Positions 1-9,835 of a stretch of DNA of 64,000 bases are shown here, piece after piece (position 1 is the first letter of the stretch; each line of letters starts with the position of its first letter). Made by a program: the position numbers and the translations under genes. Source of the stretch: JBDSLU01 sp963844435 (GTDB taxonomy: Bacteria > Acidobacteriota > Vicinamibacteria > Vicinamibacterales > Vicinamibacteraceae); NCBI GenBank assembly GCA_963844435.1, contig CAWJOG010000015.1, positions 1 to 64,000 of the forward strand, in the 5' to 3' direction. The notes beneath the pieces were generated by a model. The model saw only the letters and a list, made by a program, of their open reading frames with translations, searched no databases and was not told where the DNA came from.

Positions 1-182
1 AAGCCACTTCGGCTCCAAGCACGACCGTGCGTCGACGCGACGCGCCTGTCCACTCCACCCCATCGCATCGCCCGGCGAGTTTGATGACCGGAGCCTAGGA
101 GTCGGGCTAACGCATCGGCTCCGTCGTTGGTCGGTCGCCGCCGGCTCTGCCGGATCGCGAGGCACTTCTGCTCCCAAGCAAC
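1..182. other. Unassigned window start
   Basis: No convincing coding frame, RNA or repeat is visible here. Conserved alcohol dehydrogenase sequence begins only at about 183. A weak 7-bp inverted repeat (CGGAGCC at 89-95, GGCTCCG at 117-123) was seen but has no assigned role. Confidence 0.4.
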
Positions 183-323
183 AGCGAATCGGTTCGCTGC
201 GCCGAGAAGAACATCGTCTCGGACATCGAGCTGATCCCGGTGCAGGAGGTCAATTCCGCCTACGAGCGCATGGTCAAGGGCGACGTCAAGTACCGGTTCG
301 TCCTCGACATGAAGACGCTCTGA
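183..323 (+). pseudogene. C-terminal remnant of a zinc-type alcohol dehydrogenase
   Basis: The last 46 codons before TGA 321-323 read like the C-terminus of the YahK/AdhC group of NADP-dependent medium-chain alcohol dehydrogenases: it contains NIVSDIELIPVQEVNSAYER and ends VKYRFVLDMKTL. Upstream of about 183 the frame stays open but loses all resemblance to the family; the residues just before NIVSDI are already divergent. More than 250 N-terminal residues are missing, so this is a fragment from a deletion, a recombination or an assembly join near the contig edge. It cannot encode an active enzyme. Confidence 0.7.
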
Positions 324-326
324 GGA

Positions 327-1560
327 TCAGCGATACAGCAGGAAGGGCTCGCGGATCCGCACGAACTCCGCGGCATCGCGGTCCCATTCCTCCAGGAGCG
401 CCGCCAGCCGGCCGTCGTCGATCGCCCGTCGGACCTTGTCCGAGCCGGTCAGCCGATCGATCGACGGCCCCCACGCGAACTCGATCCGGCTGGCGCCGCT
501 TGATCGTGTCGATGAGCAGCAGCGCGGTGCGAACCGGCCGATAGGCCTGCCGGTCGGTCACGACGAAGCGGATGCCGGGAATCGTCTCGCCGGCGAACTT
601 CGCGGCGGACGTCGCGACCGGCATGGTGATGGCTTCGAACCGCACGCCGGGCGGCCGCAGGGCGTTCATCGCGTCCACGATCTCGGGCGCGCGCAGCCAC
701 GCGGCGCCGATCTGCTCGAACGGCCGGTCGGTGCCGCGGCCTTCCGTGAGGTTGGTGCCCTCGAAGTAGACGGTGCCCGGATAGCTGATGAGTGCGGCGA
801 GCGACCGCAGGTTCGGTGACGGGTTCGCCCACGGCAGGCCGGTATCGTCCCGCCACTGCGATCGCCGCCAGTTCGCCGCCTTCACGACGATCAAATCCGC
901 CCCGATGCCCTGCTGCCGGTTGAACAGCGCGGCCAGCTCGCCCACCGTCATGCCGTGCCGCGCCGGGATCGGATACATCCCGACGAACGACTTGAAAGCC
1001 GGATCGAGACGCGCGCCTTCCACGATCTCGCCCCCGATCGGGTTCGGGCGATCGAGCACGACGAAGGGAATGCCGCGCTTCACGGCCGCCTGCATCGACA
1101 GCGCCATCGTCGACACGTACGTCCAGGTGCGGCCGCCCACCTCCTGCAGGTCGTAGACGAGCACGTCGACGTCTTTCAGCATCGCCGGCGTCGGGCCGCG
1201 ATCCTCGGCACGGTAGAGCGAGTAGACCGGGATGCCGGTCTTCGAGTCGACCTCGTCGCCGATCTTCGCTCCGGCGTCGGCCTCCCCACGGATGCCGTGC
1301 TCGGGCGCGAGGAGCGCGACCAGCCGCAGATCGGGATGGCGCGCGATCAGGTCGATGTCCGACACGCCGGCGCGATCGATCGCGCTGTGGTTGGTGATCA
1401 GCCCGACCCGCTTGCCGCGGAGATCGGCCGGCAGGTGCTCCAGGAACACGTCGATGCCGGGCCGCACCGATCCATCGCCGTCGGGCGCGGCGATCGTGCG
1501 GACGGCCGGGGTCTGCGGGGCCAGCAGCGCGACGGCGACCATCCATGAGGCGAGGCGCAC
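327..1560 (-). CDS. Exo-beta-N-acetylmuramidase NamZ-like (DUF1343), one frameshift
   Basis: Secreted protein of the DUF1343 family, whose characterised member NamZ removes terminal N-acetylmuramic acid from peptidoglycan fragments. The body carries family hallmarks: GKRVGLITNHSAIDRAG near the N-terminus, LLAPEHGIRGEADAGAKIGD, LVYDLQEVGGRTWTYVSTM, FVVLDRPNPIGG and YFEGTNLTEGRGTDRPFE. The GTG at 1560 gives a short signal peptide (MRLASWMVAVALLA) and is preferred to an internal ATG at 1542. The frame breaks near 490-510; the C-terminal end (SIDRLTGSDKVRRAIDDG to REPFLLYR) continues in another frame to TGA at 327. Peptidoglycan recycling or scavenging is the likely role. It is divergent from the dehydrogenase at 1637. 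Confidence 0.88.
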
Positions 1561-1636
1561 GGGACGGACACGATACCGAGAGCCCGTGACCTGGCGCAAG
1601 AGCGGCGGCTCACCGGGAGCGTGAGAGAATCGCCCC

Positions 1637-3413
1637 GTGCTTCGCCCCACCATTGGCGTGCCGCACGTCGCGGCACTCACCCTCCTCCTCGCCACCAGCG
1701 GAGGCAAAGGCTGCGGCAAGCCGCCCTTGCCTCCGGGCAGCCCGGACAACGGCGGCCTCGCGCTGCCCGACGGCTTCGAGGCCGTGGTCGTCCACGACGG
1801 CGTCGGCCGCGCGCGCCACCTCGCCGTCACCGACGACGGCATCGTCTACGTCAAGCTGCGTGTCCCCAACCCAAAGGGCCTCGTCGCGCTGCGCGACACG
1901 ACGGGCGACGGCCGCGCCGACGAGGTGCAGTTGTTCGGCGACTACACCGACACCGGCGACTACGGCACGGCGCTGCGCCTCCACGCCGGGCACATCTACT
2001 TCACCACCGCCGGCGAGGTCTACCGGCAGCGGCTCAGCGCCAGGGCAGCTGGTGCCGTCGAGGCCGGTCGAAACCGTGCTCCGGCACGACTACAAGAAGA
2101 CCCTGCGCTCCTACGAGCACATCGCCAAGCCGATCGCCTTCGACGGCAAGGGACACATGTTCGTGCCGTTCGGGGCCCCTGGCGACACGTGCCAGGAGCA
2201 GAATCGCCGGCCGGAGTCGCCGGGACGCCAGCCCTGCCCCGAGCTGGAATGGCAGGGCGGCGTCTGGGAGTTCAGCGACAGCCGGCTCAATCAGACCGAG
2301 CAGGACGGGCGCCGCTACGCGACCGGGATCCGCAGCCTCGTGGCGATGTCGTGGAACCCGCACGTCGGCGAGCTCTACGCGCTGCAGCACGGACGCGACG
2401 ATCTCTACCGGACCTGGTCGCGCTACTTCACCCGCTGGCAGAGCGCGGTGCTGCCGTCCGAGGAGTTCTTCAAGGTCACCGACGGGTTCGACGGCGGCTG
2501 GCCGTACTACTACTACGACCAGTTGGAAGGGAAGAAGAAGCTGAACCCGGAGTACGGCGGCGACGGCCACAAGATCGGCGATGGCGACAAGCTGACCGGT
2601 CCGGTGCTGGGGTTCCCCGGCCACTACGCGCCGAACGACCTGCTGTTCTACGACGGCGATCAGTTCCCCGATCGCTATCGCCACGGCGCCTTCATCGCCT
2701 TCCACGGCTCGACGATCCGCATGCCCTACTCGCAGGGCGGCTACGTCGTCGCGTTCGTCCCGTTCGCCAACGGCGCGCCGAGCGGTCCGTGGGAAGTGTT
2801 CGCCGACAACTTCGCCGGCGTCGATCCGATCCCCAACACGAGCGACGCGGCGGCGCGGCCGATGGGTCTCGCGCAAGGGCCCGACGGATCGCTCTACGTC
2901 AGCGACAGCGTGAAGGGCAAGATCTGGCGGGTCATGTTCAAGGGGGATCGCCGCGCCTTCGGCGCGCCGCAGCTGGCACGCATGGAGACGCGGAAGACCG
3001 GGCAGGCGCATCTGCGCAACCCGCACGAGCAGAACGACGTGCTCGGACGCGAGGTGCTCGACGCCGGGGCCAAGGTCTACCAGACCTATTGCATCGCCTG
3101 CCATCAGGGCGACGGGAAGGGCGATGGCTCGCGCTTCCCGCCGGTCGCCTCGACACGGTGGGTCTCCGGCGATCCGAAGCGCCTGATCGCCGTCGTGCTC
3201 CACGGCCTGCAGGGCGAGATCCAGGTCGAGGGACAGACGTTCAACGGCGTGATGCCAGCCAACGGCTTCCTGACCGACGAGCAGGTCGCGCAGCTCCTGA
3301 CCTACCTGCGACAGAACTTCGGCAACTACGCCGCGGGCATCAAGCCGGGCGACGTGGCGGAGGTCCGTGCGAACCCGCCGACCCCGTGGCCGCCGCCGGC
3401 CACCGTGCGCTGA
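1637..3413 (+). CDS. PQQ-dependent sugar (sorbosone-type) dehydrogenase with C-terminal cytochrome c domain, one frameshift
   Basis: Predicted periplasmic beta-propeller dehydrogenase that oxidises a sugar or aldose with PQQ and passes electrons to its own heme. The N-terminus has a hydrophobic export signal (ALTLLLATSGG), then LPDGFEAVVVHDGVGRARHL, typical of these propellers. The propeller spans roughly residues 40-440 (for example PNDLLFYDGDQFPDRYRHGA and PMGLAQGPDGSLYVSDSVKG). A class I cytochrome c domain follows, with CIACH as the heme site and GVMPAN as the likely Met ligand. The frame shifts near 2035-2050, between YRQRLSA and GQLVPSRPVE. About 590 residues in total, normal for the fused form. 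The sugar substrate cannot be read from the sequence. Confidence 0.85.
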
Positions 3414-3422
3414 GCAGAGGCC

Positions 3423-3440
3423 GGCCCGTCGTCACGGGCC
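3423..3440. terminator. GC-rich hairpin after the dehydrogenase gene
   Basis: GGCCCGT and ACGGGCC form a perfect 7-bp stem with a 4-base loop directly after the stop codon at 3413. There is no T tract, so its role as a terminator is tentative. Confidence 0.35.
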
Positions 3441-3585
3441 GACCTGCACGGACGCCGACGCTCAGAGGGCGCCCGTCCTCACGGCGCCCGGTGTCGCGCC
3501 GGACCGGGTGAGGTGGCGCACTCTATCGATCGTGTGTGTAGGCGCGGCGAACCGCGCGTGACGATGGCGTGACGCGTCGCGTCGA

Positions 3586-4208
3586 TCAGCCGACGAACTT
3601 CGCCTTCTGCATTTCCTTCACGGCGGCGCTGACCAGCTCGCCGATGAACTCCTGCAGGTTCGTCTGATCCCTGGTCTCGCTCGTCGCGGCCCAGACGAGC
3701 TTGTCGCGTCGCAGGTCGAAGACGAGCATCTCGACGATCACCGTCGTGCGCGTGCCGGTCGCCCTCACCGCACCGACGTTCATCCAGCCGTAGTCGTAGA
3801 AGCCCCAGTACCGACTGGTCAGTACCCCGACGCCCACACCACCGGGGAATAGGTCTTCTCCCGTTCCACCGCCACCGGGCGCAGCACCACGACGCCGGCG
3901 ACGCCGGCCTTCTCGAACCAGGTCCTGGCCTTGGCCGCGGTCTTCAGCTCTTCGCGCGGGGCGATGCGGTAGGTCGCCACGCCCGTCACGCTTCGGCTGT
4001 ACAGCTCCCGCGCCAGCGCCTCTTCGCCGGACATTTGGAGGGACAGATCGTCGGTGATCACGAGGGCCGCGACCTTCTGCCCGGTGAAGTTCAGCTGCGA
4101 TCCGTCGCGCAGCTGCCACACCGAGTGCAGCTTCGGCTCGTCCGCGTGGAAGCCTTCGACCAGCAGCACGGCGACGGCGACCGTGGCCGCAACTCGACAC
4201 AGATCCAT
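3586..4208 (-). CDS. Secreted protein of unknown function, one frameshift
   Basis: I do not recognise a named family with confidence. The ATG at 4208 (MDLCRVAATVAVAVLLVEGF) gives a signal peptide; an ATG 27 bases upstream is in frame but adds a charged leader. The mature part has ALVITDDLSLQMSGEEALAR, then GVAGVVVLRPVAVEREKTY. After a frameshift near 3825-3840 it continues as YWGFYDYGWMNVGAVRATGT, VIVEMLVFDLRRDKLVWAATSETR and a Lys-rich end. The overall pattern (secreted, TETLVYDL-like strand, 'level of expression in the envelope' feel) resembles DUF4136-type lipoproteins seen elsewhere in this window, but that is only an impression. It reads divergently from the barrel protein at 4498 across a shared control region. 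Confidence 0.65.
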
Positions 4209-4230
4209 TGGTTTCACGCCGCCGTCCGAC

Positions 4231-4247
4231 TGCAAGAACCCTGCTCA
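4231..4247 (-). promoter_or_regulatory. Weak sigma-54-like promoter for the 4208 gene
   Basis: On the minus strand this reads TGAGCAGGGTTCTTGCA. The -12 part (CTTGCA) is good and the 10-base spacing is right, but the -24 GG is AG. It lies 23 bp before the start codon and about 93 bp from the bipartite element at 4338, the distance seen for stronger sites in this window. Confidence 0.4.
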
Positions 4248-4337
4248 CCCGGATTCGATCGCCGCCAGCGCGGCTATTGGCGGCCGCGGCTAATGACGCG
4301 ACGCCAGCTCGACCGGAGGCTCGTCCCCTCATCGTCC

Positions 4338-4372
4338 CTACGCTAATGCGGAGGATCTCCGGCCGAACCTCA
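4338..4372. promoter_or_regulatory. Bipartite activator-site candidate (UAS), copy 1
   Basis: CTACGCTAATGCGGAG and CTCCGGCCGAACCTCA, separated by GAT. Both halves are degenerate relative to the consensus CTCCGGNATNCCGGAG, but the 16-3-16 layout matches the other copies. It lies between two divergent genes. Confidence 0.55.
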
Positions 4373-4451
4373 AGCATATCCGTCGCCGCCGCCGCCGTAG
4401 CTGCATGAATTCGCGCGCTTTCCGCAGCACTCCGCGTGTCTCGACGTGCGC

Positions 4452-4466
4452 TGGCATAGCCCTGCT
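4452..4466 (+). promoter_or_regulatory. Sigma-54-like promoter (spacing one base short) for the barrel gene
   Basis: TGGCATAGCCCTGCT has -24-like TGGCA and -12-like TGCT elements but only 9 bases between GG and GC instead of 10. One missing base, common in this assembly, would restore it. It sits 80 bp after the UAS and 32 bp before the start. Confidence 0.4.
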
Positions 4467-4497
4467 CTTTGTCGAGCCACGAAAGGGGAACTGCACA

Positions 4498-5212
4498 ATG
4501 CGGTACACAACGGGATTCATTCTAGCGGCGGGTCTTCTCACGGTCTGCCCGATGACGGCGCAGGCTCAGGAGGATCGGGTCGACTTCAGCCTCGGCGGAG
4601 GCTTCACCGCGCCCAACTCGGAGGTTCGCGATCACCTGGGCGACGGCTACAACTTCAACTTCGGCGTCCAGGTGAACGTCTCGCGGGCGGTCGCCATCGA
4701 GGGCCTCTACAGCTTCAACGGGCTGGGAGAGAAGCGCATCTCGGCTCCTCTTTCCCGTTCCCACTCCGCTCGATGACGTCACGGTGCCGAACGAGCTCTC
4801 CGCCGAAATGAACATGCAGTACTTCACGGTGAGCGCCGTCTTCCAGCGACCGGAAGGGAGCGGCGTACGGCCGTACGGCCTGATCGGGGGTGGCGTCTAC
4901 TATCGTCCCGTCCAGGTCACGACGGAAGAACTCGGCTTCGCACCGGGCTTCTGCGATCCGTTCTGGTACGTGTGCTATCCCGGCCAGATCGTCCCCGTGG
5001 AGGACGTCATCGGCGAGCGCAGCTCGACCGACTTCGGCATGGACGTCGGCGGCGGCGTCAACTTCGGGACGTTCTACACCGAGCTGCGGTATCACTACAT
5101 CTGGGGCCCGACAGTCCCGACGACCGGACCGGTGCAGCCCCTCCCCGGGGTGACCGCGGAACGCGAAGCGAACGGGCAGTTCCTCCAGTTCACGTTCGGC
5201 TTCCGCTTCTGA
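4498..5212 (+). CDS. Outer-membrane beta-barrel protein, one frameshift
   Basis: Small outer-membrane barrel of the OmpA/OmpW-like superfamily, about 235 residues. ATG 4498 follows AAAGGGGA and opens a clear signal peptide ending AQAQ. The mature start VDFSLGGGFTAPNSEV, followed by alternating amphipathic strands and a C-terminal aromatic residue (FTFGFRF), is typical of Omp barrels. The frame shifts near 4735-4750; LFPVPTPLDDVTVPNELSAE continues in the next frame into the downstream half. Two cysteines (FCDP and VCYP) sit in one predicted surface loop. No substrate can be inferred. A strong intrinsic terminator follows. Confidence 0.8.
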
Positions 5213-5241
5213 GCGGTCACGAACGCCCACGCACGCAACGA

Positions 5242-5270
5242 GTCCGCTGCCGTCCGGCAGCGGACTTTTC
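5242..5270 (+). terminator. Intrinsic terminator after the barrel gene
   Basis: GTCCGCTGCC and GGCAGCGGAC form a perfect 10-bp stem with a 4-base loop, followed by TTTTCCTTTCT. This is the best rho-independent terminator in the window. Confidence 0.85.
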
Positions 5271-5313
5271 CTTTCTCAGCCTGCCTTGAAAAGTTAGCGC
5301 CCTGCGCGACGAC

Positions 5314-6042
5314 TTATCGGGCCTGAAGGCCAGGCGTGTGCCGCGCGGCCGAGCCGACCCACGCCATGAGCAGGCGGTCGACGAGACTGCGCGCTTCGGT
5401 CAGGGTCATCCGCTCCGGCGTGCCTTCCGCCGGCGCGACACCCGCCGCCGCGTCGTCGCCTTCGGCTGCCCCGCTGTTTGCGGCCGCGTGCAGCCGCTGC
5501 AGCGCCGTCTGCGACATCCCGGAGAAGCGGGCGACGGCCGACCGGCCGGCGGCGGCTTCGACGATCCGGCAGATCTGGGACAGCCGGCTGCCATCGAGCC
5601 GGCTCGTGTCGCGCAGGCTGAGGGCCTGCTCCATCGCCGGGTTCGAGAGCACCAGCCGCAGCGACTGCAACAGCGAGGATCGCGGCCACGCATCCGCGGC
5701 GGGGTGATGATTGGACGTACCGGCGCCAGCGCCCGTGAACGAGGGCGACGCCGACGGATCGGCGATCGCGTCGCCGGGATCAGGCGCCGGCACCTCGGCC
5801 ACGTCTACCACGCGCAGCGAATCGCCGACGCCGAGCAGCAGCCGGGCGAAGGCCGACATGATCGTGACGATGCGCTCGGCTTCGCGCTGCACGCTGGCGA
5901 TGTCGTCCAGGGCGTCCAGCCTGGCTCCGCTGAGGACCGCTACGTCGTCGCGCACCTCGAGCCGCATGTCGTCGTTGGAGACGACGATCGCGAGCTGGTG
6001 AAGGACCGTATGCTGCCCCGCAATTCCAACCTTCCATCTCAT
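5314..6042 (-). CDS. Hypothetical protein
   Basis: An open frame of 242 codons with no family I recognise. It starts MRWKVGIAGQHTVLHQLAIV and has a mostly alpha-helical, Ala/Arg-rich composition with a low-complexity linker (PSASPSFTGAGAGTSNHH) near residue 105. It has no signal peptide or membrane segment. A helical region near residues 125-190 (SLLQSLRLVLSNPAMEQALS, RIVEAAAGRSAVARFSGMSQ) looks like a real fold rather than antisense noise. It lies 118 bp downstream of, and in the same direction as, the large secreted protein gene, so it could be the last gene of that operon. The start is uncertain because no good ribosome site is seen. Confidence 0.55.
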   Translation of the reverse strand: MRWKVGIAGQHTVLHQLAIVVSNDDMRLEVRDDVAVLSGARLDALDDIASVQREAERIVTIMSAFARLLLGVGDSLRVVDVAEVPAPDPGDAIADPSASPSFTGAGAGTSNHHPAADAWPRSSLLQSLRLVLSNPAMEQALSLRDTSRLDGSRLSQICRIVEAAAGRSAVARFSGMSQTALQRLHAAANSGAAEGDDAAAGVAPAEGTPERMTLTEARSLVDRLLMAWVGSAARHTPGLQAR

Positions 6043-6160
6043 GAGTGGCTCTTTGCGCGACGTGCTCCACCGACAGGCGCTCGAGAGATGTCAACGGGCC
6101 CGGGAGTGGGTCGGGGCTCGTGGAGAGCCCCGACGCCCGGAACGATCGGTCACACGTGTC

Positions 6161-8567
6161 TCAGCGCCGCCTGCCGCCACCACCGCCGCGGCCACCGCCG
6201 CCGCCCCGGCTGCCACCGCCGCCGCCATAGCCGCCGCTGCCGCCCCGGTAGCTGCTCCCGCCGCCCCGCGATCCGCCGCTGCTCTGATAGGTGCCGTAGT
6301 CACGGGTACGCTCCGCCCCCTCGCGGCGTGCGGCCGAATCGCGATCGAGCTGATCGTAGGTGCTGCGATCCACCGTGCCGGCACGATCGCGGTCCGTCGT
6401 GTTGGGCGTCGGCCTCTCGCCGCTCGGCTGGCGGTCGGTGTCCGACCAGCCGCCGTTCTCGTGCTTCTGCCAGGTGCCGTCCTCGCGGCGGTAGACGTTC
6501 CCGTCCTTGCCCGCGTAGACGTTGCCGCCATCGCCAACCGCGACCCGTCCGCCGTTGTCGCCGCGCCTCGTCACCGCCCCGCCCTCGTCGGTCCTGATCG
6601 TGCGCGTGGTGTTGCCGGTCCGATTGTTCGTGTAGCGGTTGGTCTTGGCCCAGTCGTCGCCGCGCTGGACGGCGGTCGATCCCCAGCTGCCGTAGACGTT
6701 CGATCCCTGACGGGTCGTCCCGTAGGCGCCGGTGCGCGGATTGTAGGCGCTGGCCACGCCACGGGCGCCATACGGTCCGTAGGCCGCCGCGCCGCGCGCG
6801 TAGGTGCCCGTGCGCGGGTTGTAGCGCGCGCCGACGCCGGCGCCGCCGTACGGTCCATAGACCGCGGCGCTGCGTCCGTAGGCGCCGGTGCGCGGGTTGT
6901 ACCAGGCGGAATAGCCGTAGGTCGGAAAGTGCCCGTAGTAGTACGGGTAGTAGCCGCCGTAGCCGTAGTACGGCGGGTAGTACCAGCCCGATCCCCAGAC
7001 CGCGCAGCCCCAGGCCATCATCATCCCCGTGTAGCCGGCCGCGGCCGCGAACGTGACCCACTCGTCGTTGTCGTCGTCGTCTTCGACCGTCACGTAGGTG
7101 ACGTGATGCGCGGGGTCGCTGGCGGGGATCTGGTAGATCTCCTGCGGCACCGAGTTCGCCACCGTCCAGGGCCCCGTGGCGCTCGTGCCCGTGAACCACA
7201 CGCCCTGGTTGCACATGTAGTAGGCGTTGCCGACGTAGAAGACGTCCTTGTCGGTGTTCACCGCGCGCTGCACGGTGGTCGATTCGATCGGCGCGAACTT
7301 CGGCTCGTCCTGGTAGGCCACCTCGGGCGCCTTGAGCTCCTTCTTGTTGACGCGCGCGGTCTGCGGGATCTGCGCCAGGAGCACCGCCTCGGCGGCCTGA
7401 TCGGTGCCGGGCACCGACGCCAGCACGCGCGACCGCTCGTGCTCGAGCGGGATCTTCTTGAAGTCGGCCGGCAGCGACGGCGTGGCGAACGTCCACGGCC
7501 CGGCGAAGTCGGGCGCCGAGAACCATCGGCCGGCGACGATGTAGTAGACCGGCCCGGCCTTGCCCATCCGGAACACGTCGCTCTCCGTGTTGCTCACCCA
7601 CAGGAGACCGGTGCCCGTCACGGCCGCATACTTCGGCTCGCCGGCGAGCAGCAGGAGCTCGGCCGGCGTGTTGCTGACGAAGACCTTCGGCACAGCGCCG
7701 GCGGCGAGCGCCTTGCCGGGCAGGTTCGCCTTGACGTCCTTCCAGTTCTCCTCGGCCGGGAGCTTGGCGAAGCTGGCCGGCAGCGCGCCGGCAGGCGCCC
7801 AGGGGCCCTTGGCGAGGTCGAGCGTCTTCAGCCAGCTGGTGTCGTTCCGCAGGTAGTAGGTGGCCGTCGGCACGTGCTGGAACAGATCCCAGTTGGTGTT
7901 GACGGCGTACTTGAGATCGTTCTCCTTGATCGGGCTCCAGATGGGCTCCCCGTCCAGGTTGACGATCACCGCCGCGGTCTTGCTGAAGAAGATCGTCGGC
8001 GGATCGGCTTTGATCCCCACGACGGTCTTCGGCACGATGTTGCTCTTGTCGACGTTCACGAGAATGCGATCGAGCGCGATCACCCGCTCCTCGTTCGGGA
8101 AGGCCTTGGTAATCTGCGCCACGATTTCCGCAACGCGCTCCTTGGCCAGCTCCTTGAAATTGGCCTCGGTGATCTTCAGGTTCTGGAAGTTGACGAGGCG
8201 CTCGTCGAGCGCCACCCTGGTGTCGGCTTCGAGCTTGATCGAGCCCAGTACCGGCTTCTCGGCGCCGTTGGCTCGAAGCGACACCGCGCTGTAGGCCACC
8301 ATGTGCGTCTGCTTGTCCCAGGTGGCGATCTGCGGCTGATACAGGAGGATCGTGCCGCCAGCTCGGCAGATCGTAGACACGTGGCCAGCCGCCGTCGACC
8401 GCCGTGTCGACGGCGATCGTCGCGCCCGCTGCCGCGGGCGCCGGCTTCGCGGTCGCCTGGCCAGGCGCCATGGCGGCGGCGACCAGCGGTACGGCGGGAT
8501 TGACGAAAAGGGTCAGGGCCGCCAGCAGGGCGACTCCGGATCGTAGAGGGTTGGCAGGCTTCATCAC
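6161..8567 (-). CDS. Large secreted repeat protein ('carbohydrate-binding family V/XII'-like), one frameshift
   Basis: Secreted protein of about 800 residues, related to acidobacterial proteins usually annotated as carbohydrate-binding family V/XII; the true function is unknown. It begins with a signal peptide after AAAGGACGAGTG. The globular half (residues about 45-480) includes GGTILLYQPQIATWDKQTHM, DRILVNVDKSNIVPKTV and VNLDGEPIWSPIKENDLKYA, and repeated 'F-GPWTFA / GPWTVA' strands. An acidic stretch (EDDDDNDEW) and a possible membrane-active AAAAGYTGMMMAWGCAVWGS follow. The C-terminus has three Tyr/Gly repeats and ends in an RGGGGG tail. A single inserted base near 8360 breaks the frame between VYDLPS and GGTILL. 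It probably shares the sigma-54 promoter of the SpoIIAA-like gene, 18 bp upstream. Confidence 0.75.
6722..6905 (-). repeat. Three in-frame protein repeats in the secreted protein
   Basis: Three tandem units of about 24 residues follow the pattern YNPRTGxYxRxAAxYGPYG (copies begin AWYNPRTGAYGRS, ARYNPRTGTYARG and SAYNPRTGAYGTT). The DNA copies are close but not identical. Confidence 0.75.
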
Positions 8568-8585
8568 TCGTCCTTTGGTGGCTGT

Positions 8586-8948
8586 TCAGGCCGACAGCCA
8601 GTCGCGCGCGCCGGTGAGCTGCTCCGGCGAAAAGAACTCGACGGGCGCCGTTCCGCAGATCCGCGCTCGCGAACATCAGCGATTCGCTTCTCCACCGCTC
8701 GTCGCCGACGATGGCGATCCGCTCGATCGCGGCGCCGTGGCTGACGTAGAACGACAGGTCGCGCCAGTCGTCGTGCGGCTCCCAGCCCTCGAAGGCGTCG
8801 AGGACGAACAGCAGCCGGACGGGACCGATCCGGTCGCATCTCGGCCCGGAGCACGCCCTGGCACTGCTCGAACTCGCTGGCTGCGGAGGAGCCCGTGCAC
8901 CTCGACGCGGTAGACGTTGTCGCGCTCGTGGCGCACGGTCATCGGCAT
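8586..8948 (-). CDS. SpoIIAA-like (STAS-related) protein, three frameshifts
   Basis: Protein of about 120 residues in the SpoIIAA-like/DUF3478 family, which has a STAS-type fold and is usually of unknown role. After correction it starts MPMTVRHERDNVYRVEVHGL, then SEFEQCQGVLRAEM, GPVRLLFVLDAFEGWEPHDD, LSFYVSHGAAIERIAIVGDE and FFSPEQLTGARDWLSA. The family hallmarks are the LLFVLDAFEGW strand and the IAIVGDE strand. Three shifts occur within 250 bp, at about 8880, 8825 and 8650. An alternative ATG at 8942 is possible. It is the first gene of the minus-strand transcript that continues into the large secreted protein, and it sits 26 bp from a sigma-54 promoter. Confidence 0.75.
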
Positions 8949-8973
8949 GGCTGGCGCCGCATGACCGCAATAC

Positions 8974-8989
8974 AGCAGGGACCATGCCG
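8974..8989 (-). promoter_or_regulatory. Sigma-54 promoter for the SpoIIAA-like operon
   Basis: On the minus strand CGGCATGGTCCCTGCT: GG and GC are 10 bases apart, with -24 GGCATG and -12 CTGCT. The bipartite element at 9085-9119 lies 97 bp upstream. Confidence 0.6.
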
Positions 8990-9084
8990 GCCCGGCCGGA
9001 GGCGCCGCCGGGGCGGGAACGCGCGTTTTTGGCCGATTCACCCAGCCCCGATGGGCAGCCGGCGCCTGCGGACCGGGCACGCGC

Positions 9085-9119
9085 CTCCGGGCGGGCGGAG
9101 ATCCTCCGTAATCCCGTAC
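9085..9119. promoter_or_regulatory. Bipartite activator-site candidate (UAS), copy 2, between divergent promoters
   Basis: CTCCGGGCGGGCGGAG, spacer ATC, CTCCGTAATCCCGTAC. It lies inside the 304-base gene-free stretch 8949-9252, which otherwise holds only the two divergent promoters. Confidence 0.65.
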
Positions 9120-9181
9120 CGGCACGCAATGTGGGTTTTCACGACGACTGCGATTCGCGGGCACCTGTCGCGCGCGCCGCA

Positions 9182-9197
9182 CGGCTCGACAATTGCA
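9182..9197 (+). promoter_or_regulatory. Sigma-54 promoter for the DUF4136 operon
   Basis: CGGCTCGACAATTGCA: GG and GC are 10 bases apart, with -12 TTGCA perfect and -24 GGCTCG one base off. It is 55 bp before the start at 9253 and 63 bp after the UAS. Confidence 0.65.
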
Positions 9198-9252
9198 CCC
9201 CTGCCTGCGCCAGCTCGAAGGCCGAAGACTGTCAATCGAAAAGGAACGCCGT

Positions 9253-9801
9253 ATGTTGAAGAGACTCGTGATCGCCGTGGCCCTGGTTCTGTCGCCGGCC
9301 ATGCTTTATGCGCAGAAGGTCAGTTACGACTACGAGAAGTCCGCCAACTTCGCGGCCTTCAAGACGTTTGCGCTCAAGGACGGGACCAAGGTCGGGCAGC
9401 CGCTCATCGACGATCGCATCGTGGCGGCGATCGAGCAGGAGCTCGCCGCCAAGGGCCTCACGAAGGCCGACGCGAACCCGGACGTCTTCGTCGTCTACCA
9501 CACCTCCTTCGACAAGCAGAAGGACATCTCCACGTTCAGCTCCGGCTATGGCGGCGGCTACGGCCCGTACGGCTGGGGCTGGGGCGGCGGCTGGGCCGGT
9601 GGCACCACGACGACGCAGGTGCGCGACATCCTGATGGGCACGCTCGTCATCGACATCGCGGACGCCAAGAAGGGTCAGCTCGCCTGGCGCGGGATGGGCA
9701 CCAAGGAAGTCGACATGCAGGCCAAGCCCGAGAAGCGCGACAAGAGCATCACCAACGCGGTGAAGAAGATCTTCAAGAACTATCCGCCGAACCAGAGCTA
9801 G
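9253..9801 (+). CDS. DUF4136 domain protein, secreted
   Basis: Secreted or envelope-anchored protein of 182 residues. ATG 9253 follows AAAAGGAACGCC and gives a signal peptide (MLKRLVIAVALVLSPAMLYA). The DUF4136 pattern is clear: VSYDYEKSANFAAFKTFALK at the mature start, LIDDRIVAAIEQELAAKGL, then NPDVFVVYHTSFDK, a Gly/Tyr/Trp-rich loop, and DILMGTLVIDIADAKKGQLA with WRGMGTKEV. The family is common in Bacteroidetes and Acidobacteria and its function is unknown. It is the first gene of a three-gene operon (9253-11162) of small envelope proteins. Confidence 0.9.
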   Translation: MLKRLVIAVALVLSPAMLYAQKVSYDYEKSANFAAFKTFALKDGTKVGQPLIDDRIVAAIEQELAAKGLTKADANPDVFVVYHTSFDKQKDISTFSSGYGGGYGPYGWGWGGGWAGGTTTTQVRDILMGTLVIDIADAKKGQLAWRGMGTKEVDMQAKPEKRDKSITNAVKKIFKNYPPNQS

Positions 9802-9835
9802 GCGGTCGCGCGCACTCTCAGGAGTCACCGACGTG

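Noticed and set aside
100..125. attC/integron-like stretch (GGCTAACGCATCGGCTCCG)
   Set aside because: Only one arm is present, the core does not fit the RYYYAAC rule, and no integrase or cassette array is visible.
4231..4247. Counting this site among the confident promoters
   Set aside because: The -24 GG is AG; it is kept as a weak candidate because its distance to the activator site matches the others.
6041..8503. 820-codon open frame antisense to the secreted protein
   Set aside because: Its protein is Arg/Ala/Val low-complexity of the kind produced by antisense GC-rich DNA; the opposite strand has a signal peptide, family motifs and a ribosome site.
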